Below, one piece after another: positions 43,812 through 53,380 of a stretch of DNA of 64,000 nt. The notes under the pieces were generated by a model. It was not told where the DNA came from and searched no databases. It saw only the letters and a program-made list of their open reading frames with translations. Source of the DNA: Fredinandcohnia onubensis (GTDB taxonomy: Bacteria > Bacillota > Bacilli > Bacillales > Bacillaceae_L); assembly GCF_031181385.1 (NCBI RefSeq), contig NZ_JAPSKV010000009.1:1-64000 (forward strand), read 5' to 3'. Both the position numbers and the translations under genes were made by a program. Each line of letters starts with the position of its first letter. The first letter of the stretch is position 1.

Positions 43812-45074
43812 CTAGCTTTTTTGAAGTTTCCTGGTTATTCTTGCAAGTCGTTTTTGAAATTCACTTTCCATCTTTTCATTTTTTGTCTTAATACTTGGAT
43901 CCCTGATTTCTTTCCATTTCACATATCCACTATTCGCAATATCCAATGCGATATTATAATCCCTCAAGTAATGTTCATAATATTTCGCTAACTCTACACT
44001 AGCTAGAACAGAATCATGCTCTGCCCCATTTTCATGTACCTCACCAAATAGCTTTATTGCCTCTTCATATTTTTTTTCCTTTTTAGATAAAAACGCTAAC
44101 GCAAGCTTTGCCTTCATTTCTTTCTCTGAGTCCACATCAACAACTTGCTTATATAGTTCCTGAGCCTTGGAGGTTTCCCCAAGTGCCTCTAACCATCTCG
44201 CAACTTCGTATTTATCAGTCGTATATTTATTCTTTTCGTCAAGAATAACAGCACCAGATAAGTGAATATAAAGGGTTAGCAGAGATAGAATATCGATTTC
44301 ATTATGACGCATCACCCCAAAAATTCCATCTGGTACTTGATTTTCGACAAAATCAAAATAAAGAATCGGTGCTAAATAACCTGGTACGTCACCATCACGC
44401 TGAATTTCAAGAATTTCTTTTTCGACATTTGAAAGTCTTACAGATTCGAGTTTGTTCTTCCATAATCTTCTTGCAGCATGGTACAAATCGAAATGCCCAA
44501 ATTCTGGAAGTTTAGGTAGAGCATCTCGAATTAATGTATGCCTTGTTTTCACCTGTGGCCAATCGAATGATTTTCCGTTATATGTCACAAGGGTTGTGTA
44601 GTCAACACTTGAAAGAAAACTTTGGTAAAGAGCAACCTCGCTACCGGGATTCGGTAAAAAATGCTGAGTGAGAACAACGCGATCTTTCTCAACTCTTGCG
44701 TGTCCTAATAAAAAGATAGTGTTCCCAGTCCCCCCACCTAATCCTGTTGTTTCAGTGTCAAAGAAAAACAAATCAGAAACTTGATGTCCTTTTGCAGACA
44801 GAGGATGGTTTAATACAGAATTGTTCCACAGCTCAATTACATCGTTTAATTTAGTAAAAGAATACAAGCCATGCTGAAAATCCAGTGGATACTCTACTTT
44901 ACGAACCATACAATAGGTACCATCAAAATAAAAAGGTTCCGCTCCAAACTCTTTCCACTTATCTAAATAAGGAATTTCCTCCAAATGAATAGACGGCTCT
45001 ACTGGCTTTTGCTTAACGCCTTCTTCTTTGACAATATGATTTTTTAATCGATTTAATTTCCCTTTAATCGACAT
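43812..45074 (-). CDS. mrfB: Mitomycin repair exonuclease MrfB (YprB)
   Basis: A 420-residue protein: DEDDh-type exonuclease domain (FFFDTETTGLGGG with Asp-Glu, TYNGKSFDWPQ with Asp, and HNEIDILSLL with His and Asp), then TPR-like helical repeats from about residue 290. In B. subtilis MrfB works with helicase MrfA to excise mitomycin C adducts independently of UvrABC. The gene is 13 bp downstream of mrfA, one operon. Confidence 0.93.
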   Translation of the reverse strand: MSIKGKLNRLKNHIVKEEGVKQKPVEPSIHLEEIPYLDKWKEFGAEPFYFDGTYCMVRKVEYPLDFQHGLYSFTKLNDVIELWNNSVLNHPLSAKGHQVSDLFFFDTETTGLGGGTGNTIFLLGHARVEKDRVVLTQHFLPNPGSEVALYQSFLSSVDYTTLVTYNGKSFDWPQVKTRHTLIRDALPKLPEFGHFDLYHAARRLWKNKLESVRLSNVEKEILEIQRDGDVPGYLAPILYFDFVENQVPDGIFGVMRHNEIDILSLLTLYIHLSGAVILDEKNKYTTDKYEVARWLEALGETSKAQELYKQVVDVDSEKEMKAKLALAFLSKKEKKYEEAIKLFGEVHENGAEHDSVLASVELAKYYEHYLRDYNIALDIANSGYVKWKEIRDPSIKTKNEKMESEFQKRLARITRKLQKS

Positions 45075-45087
45075 AATCGAGTCCCCT

Positions 45088-47370
45088 TTAATGTTTTGAA
45101 CCTAGTTTTAACTTTGTAATTAATGTAAGTGCATCACCTTTTGCTCGTTCATTTAGCACATCCGTACCAATACAAGAAGGACAGCCTGATTCACATGAAC
45201 ATCTACCAATTAATTCTTCAGATTGATTGAGGAGGTTTTCCATGACCTCATAAACTTTTTCACTCAAGCCAATTCCGCCTGGATATCTGTCATATAAAAA
45301 AATTGTCGGCTGCTCATTGTGAACAGCTTTCACTTGAGGAACAACATGTAAGTCTGATGGGTCACACATGGTCATTAATGGGGCAACATGTCTTAAGACA
45401 TTGGCGACACCAACTAATCCTTCTTCGATCCTTTGATCACTTATCCCCTCAAGCTCTGATTTTTTCAAGCTAATCCAAGCTGAAGACGTATGAAGTTCTT
45501 CTTCTGGTAAATGAATCGGCCCAGAACCGATATTTTCATGAGTTTCAAATTTTATCTTCTTAAAAATCGTCGCCATAGCCTGGACGGAAACATCTCCATA
45601 TCCGATTTCTACAGATTCCTTCGACCGTTCCTTATCAGCCTCTAAAACACGAAGACTTACAGCTAGGTTTGCATCTGTAAAATAATCAACATCTACTTCT
45701 CTTACAAATGCTTTCTTTTCTTCCCAATCCAGCTTTTCAACCTGGTATTGAACACCTTGATGCAAATAAATAGCTTCATCATGAAGTAATGTCATTGCAC
45801 TAAACCGGTCCATTTCCCCAATGACCTTGACAGCAGCTATATCCGTTTGATCAATAATGACAACATTCTCCTGAGAAGCAGAACGAAGGCTAATATTGTG
45901 GGCCGGAAATGAATCGTTCATCCAATACCATTTCTCACCATTCTGATGAAGAACTCTTTCTTCAGTTAAAAACTCTAGGATATCTTCCAGATCAAGTTCA
46001 CCGAATGTATCGCCTGCTTTAAACGGCAATTCATAGGCAGCGCATTTAATATGGTCAATTAAAATAACAAGATTATTTGGATTAATTCGGGCTGTTTCAG
46101 GATTTCTACTAAAAAAGTATTCCGGGTTTTGAATCATGTATTGGTCCAGAGGATTGGAGCTAGCAACCATAAATATCACTGCTTCCCCTTGTCGACGACC
46201 AGCACGACCTGCTTGTTGCCACGCACTCGCGATTGTTCCAGGGTAGCCTGTCATAATACAAACTTGAAGCTGTCCAATATCCACACCTAATTCGAGCGCA
46301 TTTGTACTAATAACTCCGTAGATATCACCCTTACGAAGACCTTGTTCAATTTCACGCCGTTGCTTCGGTAAATAGCCGCCACGATAGCCACGGATCGCTT
46401 TTGGTCCAAGCTTATGTTTAACTAGTTCCTGTAAATACGTTAGGATGATTTCTACCCTCACCCTGCTTCGTGCAAAAACGATAGTTTGAATTTTATTTTG
46501 TAAAAATTCACTGGCTAATTTTCGCACCTCAAGTGTCGCACTTCTCCGTATATTGAGTGGCTTATTGACAATTGGTGGGTTGTAAAAAACAAAATGTTTT
46601 CTTCCAGTTGGGGCACCATTGTTTTCTATTAACTCCATTTGGGTACCCGTCAGATCTTCGGCAAGTTCTTTTGGATTGGCAATAGTCGCTGAAGTACACA
46701 TAAAAATTGGACTGCTACCGTAAAATTCACAGATCCGTTTTAACCGTCTGATTACATTAGCAACATGGCTTCCGAAAACTCCACGGTATGTATGTAGTTC
46801 ATCAATAACGACATATTTCAGATTTTCAAACAATGAAACCCATTTTGTGTGATGTGGGAGAATCGCAGAATGCAACATATCCGGATTTGTAATGACAATA
46901 TGACCTGCTTTTCTAACTTTCTGGCGGATATTTGCTGGTGTGTCACCATCATATGTATAACTATTAATTGCAACTCCCATTTCTTCGATAATTTCATTTA
47001 ATTCACTTTTTTGGTCCTGTGCTAAAGCTTTAGTAGGAAACAAATAAAGTGCACGTGCCTGATCGTTTTCAACAATCGATTGTAATACAGGAAGATTATA
47101 ACAAAGTGTTTTTCCTGATGCTGTAGGAGTTACGGCGACAAAACTTCCACCTCTTCGTGTTATATCAAAGGCGGAATGTTGATGGGTATATAGCTGATGT
47201 ATGCCTCTTTTGTCCAATGCTTCTCGTAATCTATTATCTATGGATCTCGGCATGTCCATTGTTTTAGCAGACGTAGCCTCAATAGTATGCCAGTGTACAA
47301 TATTTTTCGCGTATTGCGGGTTTTCTTTTATTAGATCTATTATTTCATGGATATTTTTTCGAAACTTCAT
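45088..47370 (-). CDS. mrfA: Mitomycin repair helicase MrfA (YprA)
   Basis: A 760-residue SF2 helicase. Walker A TPTASGKTLCY, DEAH-type VIDELHTYRG, motif III CTSATIAN, motif VI QQAGRAGRRQ. The C-terminal DUF1998 domain carries four cysteines in CSCESGCPSCIG that bind zinc. First gene of mrfA-mrfB. Start at 47370 has GAGGTGA upstream. Mitomycin-specific excision is established for the B. subtilis protein. Confidence 0.95.
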   Translation of the reverse strand: MKFRKNIHEIIDLIKENPQYAKNIVHWHTIEATSAKTMDMPRSIDNRLREALDKRGIHQLYTHQHSAFDITRRGGSFVAVTPTASGKTLCYNLPVLQSIVENDQARALYLFPTKALAQDQKSELNEIIEEMGVAINSYTYDGDTPANIRQKVRKAGHIVITNPDMLHSAILPHHTKWVSLFENLKYVVIDELHTYRGVFGSHVANVIRRLKRICEFYGSSPIFMCTSATIANPKELAEDLTGTQMELIENNGAPTGRKHFVFYNPPIVNKPLNIRRSATLEVRKLASEFLQNKIQTIVFARSRVRVEIILTYLQELVKHKLGPKAIRGYRGGYLPKQRREIEQGLRKGDIYGVISTNALELGVDIGQLQVCIMTGYPGTIASAWQQAGRAGRRQGEAVIFMVASSNPLDQYMIQNPEYFFSRNPETARINPNNLVILIDHIKCAAYELPFKAGDTFGELDLEDILEFLTEERVLHQNGEKWYWMNDSFPAHNISLRSASQENVVIIDQTDIAAVKVIGEMDRFSAMTLLHDEAIYLHQGVQYQVEKLDWEEKKAFVREVDVDYFTDANLAVSLRVLEADKERSKESVEIGYGDVSVQAMATIFKKIKFETHENIGSGPIHLPEEELHTSSAWISLKKSELEGISDQRIEEGLVGVANVLRHVAPLMTMCDPSDLHVVPQVKAVHNEQPTIFLYDRYPGGIGLSEKVYEVMENLLNQSEELIGRCSCESGCPSCIGTDVLNERAKGDALTLITKLKLGSKH

Positions 47371-47458
47371 AATCAATCACCTCAGGGATATCTATCTCCT
47401 ATTGTACAGAATAAACGTTCGTTTTTGAAGTTATTCCTACTGGTATATTTAAGCATAC

Positions 47459-47488
47459 AAAAAAGCACACCTAAATGGGCGTGCTCTT
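47459..47488 (-). terminator. selO terminator
   Basis: Minus strand AGAGCACGCC pairs with GGTGTGCTTT (one mismatch), followed by TTTTTG. Confidence 0.75.
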
Positions 47489-47492
47489 TAAA

Positions 47493-48950
47493 TCAAGTTC
47501 CACAAAATGTTTGATATGGCCTGTTTGTTGGCTCAGGTGGTTTTGCGTATTCAGCTTGGTCCGGGGAGTGCGCAAATGGATTTTTTAATACCTTTAACAG
47601 TTTACCCATTACTTTATAATCACCTTCTGCAGCTGCTTCCAACGCTTCTTCAACACGGTGGTTTCTTGGTATGACAGCAGGATTCGATGTTTTCATTAAT
47701 TCTTTTATCTCAACCTCTGATTTCTCTTGTCTAGACTGTCTTTCCTTCCATTTTTGCTGCCAGCTTTTAAATTTCTCTGTGTTACATATCTCAATGCTAT
47801 CAAGCTTATCGAAGGTTAACGCTACAAATGTATTCGTGTAATCTAGTTGGTTTGAATTCATCAGTTCCAATAGGTTTTCAATAAGACTCTTATCTTCCGC
47901 CTCTTCATTGAACAAGCCAAGCTTTGCTCTCATCCCGTTTAACCAATTTTCTTCATAAATCCCGATGTATTTTGACATTTCATCCTGTGCTAATTTTAGT
48001 GCCTTTTCTTCATTTTCATCTAATATAGGCAATAAGCTTTCTGCAAATCTGGCTAAATTCCAACCACCGATATATGGCTGTTTATCATATGCATAACGAC
48101 CGCCCGTGTCGATTGAACTAAAAACAGTGGCTGGATCATAGGTATCCATAAATGCACATGGTCCATAATCGATGCTTTCCCCACTTATCGACATATTATC
48201 AGTGTTCATAACTCCATGAATAAAACCGACCAATTGCCATTTTGAAATCAAAGCAGCTTGGCGATTAATCATCTCTCGTATTAAAGCAAGGTACCGGTCT
48301 TCCTCATCTTTAATCTCAGGATAATGTCGTTCTATTGTATAATCTGCTAACAATCTTAGTTCTTCGATTTTCCCAAGTCCTGCAATAAATTGAAACGTAC
48401 CAACACGAATATGGCTTGAGGCTACGCGTGTAAGAATCGCACCAGGTAGAACTGTCTCTCGATAAACCGGTTCTCCTGTCGTAACTACAGCTAAGCTTCG
48501 GGTAGTGGGAATCCCTAATCCATGCATCGCTTCACTTATAATATATTCACGAAGCATTGGCCCAATTGCAGCTCGACCATCACCACCGCGTGAATAAGGT
48601 GTACGACCCGCACCTTTTAACTGAATATCAAATCGTTTTCCATCTGGAGTCATCTGTTCACCAAGCAACACCGCACGGCCATCTCCAAGCATTGTAAAAT
48701 GACCAAATTGATGACCAGCATAGCTTTGCGCAATAGGCTCAGCTCCCTCGGGAATCTTATTCCCAGCAAAGACCTCAACCCCATCTTTCTGCAAAGCATC
48801 TACATCTAACCCAAGGAAGTCGGCCAAATTCTTATTTAAGATCACTAGTTCTGGTTCACATACAGGAGTAGGATCTGTTTTTGAATACAATTCCTTTGGT
48901 AAACGTACATAACTATTGTCAAAATTCCAACCCATTTTATTTTTTGTAAT
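47493..48950 (-). CDS. selO: Protein adenylyltransferase SelO (YdiU family)
   Basis: About 485 residues. A pseudokinase-fold enzyme that transfers AMP from ATP to protein Ser/Thr/Tyr, mostly in redox stress. Motifs: [19 protein letters not shown], the lysine segment [40 protein letters not shown] (metal-binding Asn/Asp). The C-terminal selenocysteine region of eukaryotes is replaced by YQTFCGT. No ATG has a ribosome site: AAAGGGG lies eight bases before an ATT at 48950, while the first ATG (48935) and a GTG (48959) are badly placed, so AUU initiation is likely. Confidence 0.92.
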   Translation of the reverse strand: MTKNKMGWNFDNSYVRLPKELYSKTDPTPVCEPELVILNKNLADFLGLDVDALQKDGVEVFAGNKIPEGAEPIAQSYAGHQFGHFTMLGDGRAVLLGEQMTPDGKRFDIQLKGAGRTPYSRGGDGRAAIGPMLREYIISEAMHGLGIPTTRSLAVVTTGEPVYRETVLPGAILTRVASSHIRVGTFQFIAGLGKIEELRLLADYTIERHYPEIKDEEDRYLALIREMINRQAALISKWQLVGFIHGVMNTDNMSISGESIDYGPCAFMDTYDPATVFSSIDTGGRYAYDKQPYIGGWNLARFAESLLPILDENEEKALKLAQDEMSKYIGIYEENWLNGMRAKLGLFNEEAEDKSLIENLLELMNSNQLDYTNTFVALTFDKLDSIEICNTEKFKSWQQKWKERQSRQEKSEVEIKELMKTSNPAVIPRNHRVEEALEAAAEGDYKVMGKLLKVLKNPFAHSPDQAEYAKPPEPTNRPYQTFCGT

Positions 48951-48976
48951 CTCGAACACCCCTTTGTGTTTTTTTA

Positions 48977-49195
48977 TTAATGCATCCTTAAGTAATACCA
49001 AAGAAAATTTGTAAAAGTATTTACTTCGTGTTCAATACCCGTTTGTACGAAAGACAATTGAAATGGTTTTATCAATGGCTGAAGCACACTTTTTCGAATC
49101 CGCTCCCGCTGTAATTCTGACACAATCGTATCATATAAATCCCGCTGGTCGGTTGTAAAAGTTGCATCCTTCCCTATATTCTTTGCTAAATCCAA
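48977..49195 (-). CDS. Unknown 72-residue protein between a TetR gene and selO
   Basis: TTG at 49195 with AGGA a few bases upstream. Contains [20 protein letters not shown] and [21 protein letters not shown], then an aromatic end. It fills the 24 + 26 bp gaps between the TetR gene and selO, which argues for a co-transcribed gene. It might also be a degraded fragment. Not recognised. Confidence 0.5.
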   Translation of the reverse strand: MDLAKNIGKDATFTTDQRDLYDTIVSELQRERIRKSVLQPLIKPFQLSFVQTGIEHEVNTFTNFLWYYLRMH

Positions 49196-49219
49196 AAGTT
49201 CCTGTAAGCTTAATACCTT

Positions 49220-49849
49220 TCAATCAATTCTCGCTTGTAAAAAATGAAGAGACGATGAGTCAAGCAAAGTACTACCGCTTTTGACCATAATTGGGATTAT
49301 TGCCTCCAAATAGGTTAACAGCACCTCTACCGTCTTTTGCAATGGTTGTGTACTATTCGTCATCTTCATTGTAAATGAGATATAATGCATCATCCCATAA
49401 AAAAGAATCGAAAGTTCAAACCCATATGGCCTTATTTCATCCCCATATACATCAACAAATCGTCCAGCTAGCCATTCCAACTCATGAATCCGATGATGCA
49501 TCACAAGTTTTTTCAGTTCCACTTCATTTGAGTTTAAAATCGCCTCAAAAATGGTATTGAGGTTACGCTCCCTATTTAATTTGGTTAGTATCGAAATTTG
49601 TTCAACTAAAACACTGTGGTCCGTTTCATCTTTCCCAACCTGCAATTCCATACGAATTTGGCTGGTATCATAACGCAATCCTTCTAAGATTTCGGCAATA
49701 CAGTCATTTTTATTCGAGAAATAATTATAAAATGTACCTTTTGAAATATTGGCTTGTTCAATGATATCTTGTATCGAGGTTTGTTGAAATCCTTTCTCTA
49801 CAAATAATTTCAAAGCAACGTCAGCCACTTTTCTCCTACGTTTATTCAT
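49220..49849 (-). CDS. TetR-family regulator of the divergent MFS pump
   Basis: A 209-residue TetR protein: RRRKVADVALKLFVEKGFQQ and ISKGTFYNYFSNKNDCIAEI form the DNA-binding domain; the C-terminal half looks like the QacR-type ligand domain. Start at 49849 has TTGGAGG five bases upstream. Divergent from an EmrB-type exporter with 150 bp between starts that holds two AGTAAA/TTTACT palindromes, so it probably represses both genes. Confidence 0.9.
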   Translation of the reverse strand: MNKRRRKVADVALKLFVEKGFQQTSIQDIIEQANISKGTFYNYFSNKNDCIAEILEGLRYDTSQIRMELQVGKDETDHSVLVEQISILTKLNRERNLNTIFEAILNSNEVELKKLVMHHRIHELEWLAGRFVDVYGDEIRPYGFELSILFYGMMHYISFTMKMTNSTQPLQKTVEVLLTYLEAIIPIMVKSGSTLLDSSSLHFLQARID

Positions 49850-49879
49850 ACATCCTCCAACCGTTTCCTGTATATTCCA

Positions 49880-49898
49880 AGTAAACATTTTATTTACT
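49880..49898. promoter_or_regulatory. Palindromic operator candidate 1
   Basis: AGTAAA-n7-TTTACT, located just after a minus-strand TATAAT-type -10 box that would serve the TetR gene. Fits an autorepressor site. Confidence 0.5.
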
Positions 49899-49932
49899 AC
49901 TACTAGCATATTATACCTTGAGTATAAATATA

Positions 49933-49980
49933 TTGCACAAATTGAACTAGTGGTATAAAATCATCAAGTAAATATTTTAC
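49933..49980 (+). promoter_or_regulatory. MFS promoter with operator candidate 2
   Basis: TTGCAC (49933) and TATAAA (49954) with a short 15-bp spacer, followed by the perfect palindrome GTAAAtatTTTAC (49968-49980). The shared GTAAA/TTTAC arms with candidate 1 suggest one TetR binds both. Confidence 0.5.
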
Positions 49981-50002
49981 GAACGAAACGAGGGGAAGAT
50001 GA

Positions 50003-51508
50003 ATGGAGTCTACTTTACAACAAAAAAAACCACCATATTTAATGTTAACTGTATTATTTATTGGGGCGTTTGTTTCTTTTTTAAATAATTCATTATTAAA
50101 TGTTGCATTACCATCCATTATGATTGATTTAAATATCGAAAATTATTCTACTGTACAATGGCTTGCAACTGGATATATGTTGGTTAGCGGTGTTTTAATT
50201 CCTGCTTCAGCATATTTAATCACACGTTTTTCAAACCGTAGCTTATTTATTACATCAATGGTCATTTTCGCACTTGGTACGGCTATGGCAGCATTTGCAC
50301 CTAATTTTGGGGTATTACTTGCTGGTCGTATGGTTCAAGCAGCTGGATCTTCAGTTATGGGACCATTGTTAATGAACATCATGCTTGTTAGTTTCCCAGT
50401 TGAAAAACGCGGTACGGCAATGGGCGTTTTTGGGTTAGTTATGATAACTGCACCTGCAATTGGACCTACCTTATCAGGTTATATTGTAGAGCATTACGAT
50501 TGGCGCGTATTGTTTGAAATGATTTTACCTCTTGCAGTAATCAGCTTAGTCCTTGCTGTTTGGAAATCAAAGAATGTGATGGAAGTAAACAAAAATGCAA
50601 CAATTGACCATTTATCCGTTATTCTATCAACAATTGGTTTTGGAGGATTATTATATGGATTCAGCTCCGCAAGCAACGACGGATGGAGCGATACCCTTGT
50701 TCTTTCATCATTAATTATTGGTGGCTTAGCACTTATTATCTTTATTTTACGCCAATTAAAAATAGATGAACCTATTCTTGATTTACGAGCTTATAAATAT
50801 CCAATGTTTGCACTTGCTTCAATCATCTCCATGGTAAACGCGGTAGCGATGTTCTCAGGGATGATTTTGACACCAGCATATGTACAAAGTGTTCGTGGAA
50901 TTTCTCCATTTGAATCTGGTTTAATGATGTTACCCGGAGCAATCGTTATGGGAATTATGTCCCCAATTACAGGAAAATTATTTGACAAGTTCGGACCACG
51001 TCTTCTCTCAATATGTGGGTTAGTAATTACAGCAGTTTCAACCTATTTATTATCACAATTACAAATTGATTCTTCATACACCTATATCATCACAACATAC
51101 ACTCTTCGTATGCTTGGAATGTCAATGGTCATGATGCCGATTATGACAAATGGATTAAATCAACTGCCTGAACGTTTTTACCCACACGGAACAGCTATCA
51201 ACAATACAGCCCAGCAGGTATCTGGTTCTATTGGAACAGCCGTATTGGTAACTATAATGAATAGCGTGGCCAAGTCTGAAGGCGAAAGTCTCATAGCAAA
51301 TGTAGATCCAACTACATTAACTGAAAGCACTCAAGCTTTAATTGGTCAACAAGCATTACTTGCAGGAATTAATTATTCCTTCCTAGTAGCGTTGGGTATT
51401 AATATAGTTGCTTTAATCTTAGCATTTTTTATTAAACGAGTAGATGTTAGCAACAAGGACGTTCATGGGGCTGAAACTGTTAAACCAGTTAAAGCCGCTA
51501 CAAATTAA
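50003..51508 (+). CDS. MFS drug exporter, DHA2 (EmrB/QacA) type
   Basis: A 501-residue protein with 14 predicted transmembrane helices. Motif A variant in YLITRFSNRSLFIT, motif C ALGTAMAAF..GPTLSGYIVEHYDWRVLF (proton antiport class). The C-terminal tail is short and charged. Probably exports lipophilic compounds by proton exchange. GAGGGG precedes the start. Divergent TetR gene suggests substrate-induced expression. Near LmrB/MdeA in type. Confidence 0.9.
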   Translation: MESTLQQKKPPYLMLTVLFIGAFVSFLNNSLLNVALPSIMIDLNIENYSTVQWLATGYMLVSGVLIPASAYLITRFSNRSLFITSMVIFALGTAMAAFAPNFGVLLAGRMVQAAGSSVMGPLLMNIMLVSFPVEKRGTAMGVFGLVMITAPAIGPTLSGYIVEHYDWRVLFEMILPLAVISLVLAVWKSKNVMEVNKNATIDHLSVILSTIGFGGLLYGFSSASNDGWSDTLVLSSLIIGGLALIIFILRQLKIDEPILDLRAYKYPMFALASIISMVNAVAMFSGMILTPAYVQSVRGISPFESGLMMLPGAIVMGIMSPITGKLFDKFGPRLLSICGLVITAVSTYLLSQLQIDSSYTYIITTYTLRMLGMSMVMMPIMTNGLNQLPERFYPHGTAINNTAQQVSGSIGTAVLVTIMNSVAKSEGESLIANVDPTTLTESTQALIGQQALLAGINYSFLVALGINIVALILAFFIKRVDVSNKDVHGAETVKPVKAATN

Positions 51509-51512
51509 TTTT

Positions 51513-51541
51513 TATCCCCTAACATTAGTTAGGGGTTATTT
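51513..51541 (+). terminator. MFS gene terminator
   Basis: CCCCTAAC pairs with GTTAGGGG, then TTATTTC. T-run imperfect. Confidence 0.7.
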
Positions 51542-51565
51542 CAATTCCAGTGAATTCTTAACAAC

Positions 51566-51596
51566 AAAAAAACAGACTCTATAATAGAATCTGTTT
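51566..51596 (-). terminator. Second csp terminator
   Basis: Minus strand AACAGATTCT pairs with AGAGTCTGTT (one G-U), followed by seven T residues. Confidence 0.8.
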
Positions 51597-51618
51597 TGAA
51601 CGGTTTATGATTGGTTCA

Positions 51619-51819
51619 TTATGCTTTTTGAACATTAGCAGCTTGTGGTCCACGGCTACCTTCTTCGATATCGAACGTAACATCTTGACCTTCTTCTAAC
51701 GTTTTGAACCCGTCACCTTGGATTGCTGAAAAATGTACGAATACATCGTCTCCACCTTCAACTTCGATAAATCCAAAGCCTTTTTCACTGTTAAACCATT
51801 TTACTTTTCCTTGTGCCAT
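51619..51819 (-). CDS. cspD: Cold-shock protein, second paralogue
   Basis: A 66-residue cold-shock domain with KGFGFIEV and VFVHFSAI, near identical to the product at 20.8 kb up to residue 45, differing mainly toward the C-terminus ([15 protein letters not shown]). Start at 51819 follows AGGAGG. The leader holds a TGCAAC/GTTGCA hairpin. Next to ydjO, another cold-inducible gene. Which paralogue is named cspB/C/D cannot be decided here. Confidence 0.95.
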   Translation of the reverse strand: MAQGKVKWFNSEKGFGFIEVEGGDDVFVHFSAIQGDGFKTLEEGQDVTFDIEEGSRGPQAANVQKA

Positions 51820-51949
51820 ATTGTTTCCTCCTATGTAATGCAACAAAAGTTGTTGCAAGGTAATGCATGAATTATTATGTCCATAGAAAAAACATTTTAT
51901 AACTAAAAAATTATTTTCTATTTTTTGGTGGAGGAAACAGATAAAATTT

Positions 51950-52156
51950 TTATGCTAAAAAGCTTTTATTATGGTTGTTGACAACCTGTAATAATCTTGT
52001 ATTGGTCTCCATCTCTGCTCCACATAATGGACAAGTTGGCTCTTGTGTGCTCTTAAAATTATCTCGTACCCATCCATTACATTCCTCAGCTGTGCATTCC
52101 CACACCTTTGTTTCCTCAGTAACAATTTCTTCGACTGGTCTTCTTCCAAAAGCCAT
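51950..52156 (-). CDS. ydjO: YdjO-like cold-inducible zinc protein
   Basis: A 68-residue protein with four cysteines: [16 protein letters not shown] (C-x4-C) and CPLCGAEM (C-x2-C), consistent with one zinc ribbon. It agrees with the cold-inducible YdjO family of Bacillus from memory. AAAGGAG precedes the ATG. Lies 130 bp upstream of a cold-shock gene on the same strand. Confidence 0.85.
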   Translation of the reverse strand: MAFGRRPVEEIVTEETKVWECTAEECNGWVRDNFKSTQEPTCPLCGAEMETNTRLLQVVNNHNKSFLA

Positions 52157-52408
52157 TCAAATCATCTCCTTTGTTTTGGTTGGCACGAAACTTATTGCAA
52201 AGTATTGTAAAAATAAAAAAACTTATTATAAAAAGTGTTCTTTGTGCGCTTATAAACTGGATAGCGCCACTACGGCTAACTTTGGCTTTAGGGCTTTTTG
52301 TTAACGCTAAGCTTCCTTGAGAAACTCCTTATAATAAGCATTACTATTAATTTAACTTAGTTAGTAAATATTATACCACTTTCTACCTATATTTGTAAAA
52401 CGTACGTA

Positions 52409-53365
52409 TTAATCATAAAGATGACAGGCTGTGAAATGAGATGGCTTTACTTCCTTCCACTGTGGAACTTCCGTTGAACATCTTTCCATTGCATATTGAC
52501 ATCTTGTTCGAAACACACAACCAGATGGTGGAGATAATGGGCTAGGTACTTCTCCTTCGAGCACAATTCGTTCACGTTTCACTACAGGATCTGGAATTGG
52601 CACAGCGGATAACAAAGCTTTTGTGTATGGATGAAGTGGTTCATCATAAAGGGACTCGCTATCCGTAAACTCAATCATGTTTCCTAAGTACATTACAAGA
52701 ATGCGATCTGAAATATATTTGACCATTGATAAATCATGGGCAATAAATAAATAGGTTAAATCCATTTTTTCCTGCAAACTCTTTAACAGATTAACTATTT
52801 GCGCCTGAATTGATACATCTAATGCTGAAATTGGTTCATCACAAACAATAAATTTTGGATTTAAAGCTAAGGCCCTGGCAATTCCAATTCGCTGTCTTTG
52901 TCCCCCACTAAACTCGTGGGGAAATCGATTAGCATGCTCTGGACGAAGACCTACCAATTCTAATAGTTCCTTCACACGTTCTTTTCTTTTTTTACCTTTG
53001 GCAATACCGTGGATATCAAGTGGTTCCGCAATAATATCCTCAATTTTCATTCTTGGATTCAAAGATGCATAGGGGTCCTGAAAAATAATTTGAACATCTT
53101 TGCGGAGCTCCTTCATTTGTCTTGGATTAAACTGATAAATGTTTTTTCCTTCAAATAGGACTTCTCCTGCTGTTGGTTCAAGTAAACGAATAATCGTTTT
53201 TCCTGCTGTTGATTTTCCGCAGCCACTTTCCCCTACTAATCCAACTGTTTCCCCTTTATTTATGATTAAATTCAAATCATTAACCGCCTTTAACGGCTTC
53301 TTTTGGATAGAAAAGTATTTCTTTACATTTTTTATTTCAAGTAATGCGTTTGATTTCTCAACCAC
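52409..53365 (-). CDS. oppF: Peptide ABC transporter ATP-binding protein OppF
   Basis: A 318-residue ATPase: GESGCGKST, signature FSGGQRQRIG, Walker B FIVCDEPISALD, H-loop IAHDLS. The C-terminal oligopeptide-type extension holds the Cys cluster GCVFRTRCQYAMERC (iron-sulphur-like site of Opp ATPases). GTG start at 53365 follows AGGAGG. Last gene of oppABCDF, pairing with OppD. No terminator is visible after it. Confidence 0.93.
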   Translation of the reverse strand: MVEKSNALLEIKNVKKYFSIQKKPLKAVNDLNLIINKGETVGLVGESGCGKSTAGKTIIRLLEPTAGEVLFEGKNIYQFNPRQMKELRKDVQIIFQDPYASLNPRMKIEDIIAEPLDIHGIAKGKKRKERVKELLELVGLRPEHANRFPHEFSGGQRQRIGIARALALNPKFIVCDEPISALDVSIQAQIVNLLKSLQEKMDLTYLFIAHDLSMVKYISDRILVMYLGNMIEFTDSESLYDEPLHPYTKALLSAVPIPDPVVKRERIVLEGEVPSPLSPPSGCVFRTRCQYAMERCSTEVPQWKEVKPSHFTACHLYD

Positions 53366-53380
53366 TTTCTTACCTCCTAC

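Noticed and set aside
48977-49001. Longer N-terminus for SelO from the ATG-like codon at 49001
   Set aside because: It would overlap the small upstream ORF and has no ribosome site.
52157-52408. Possible small gene or terminator between ydjO and oppF
   Set aside because: Several GC-rich short repeats (GGC/GCC) but no clean stem with T-run and no ORF with an RBS.
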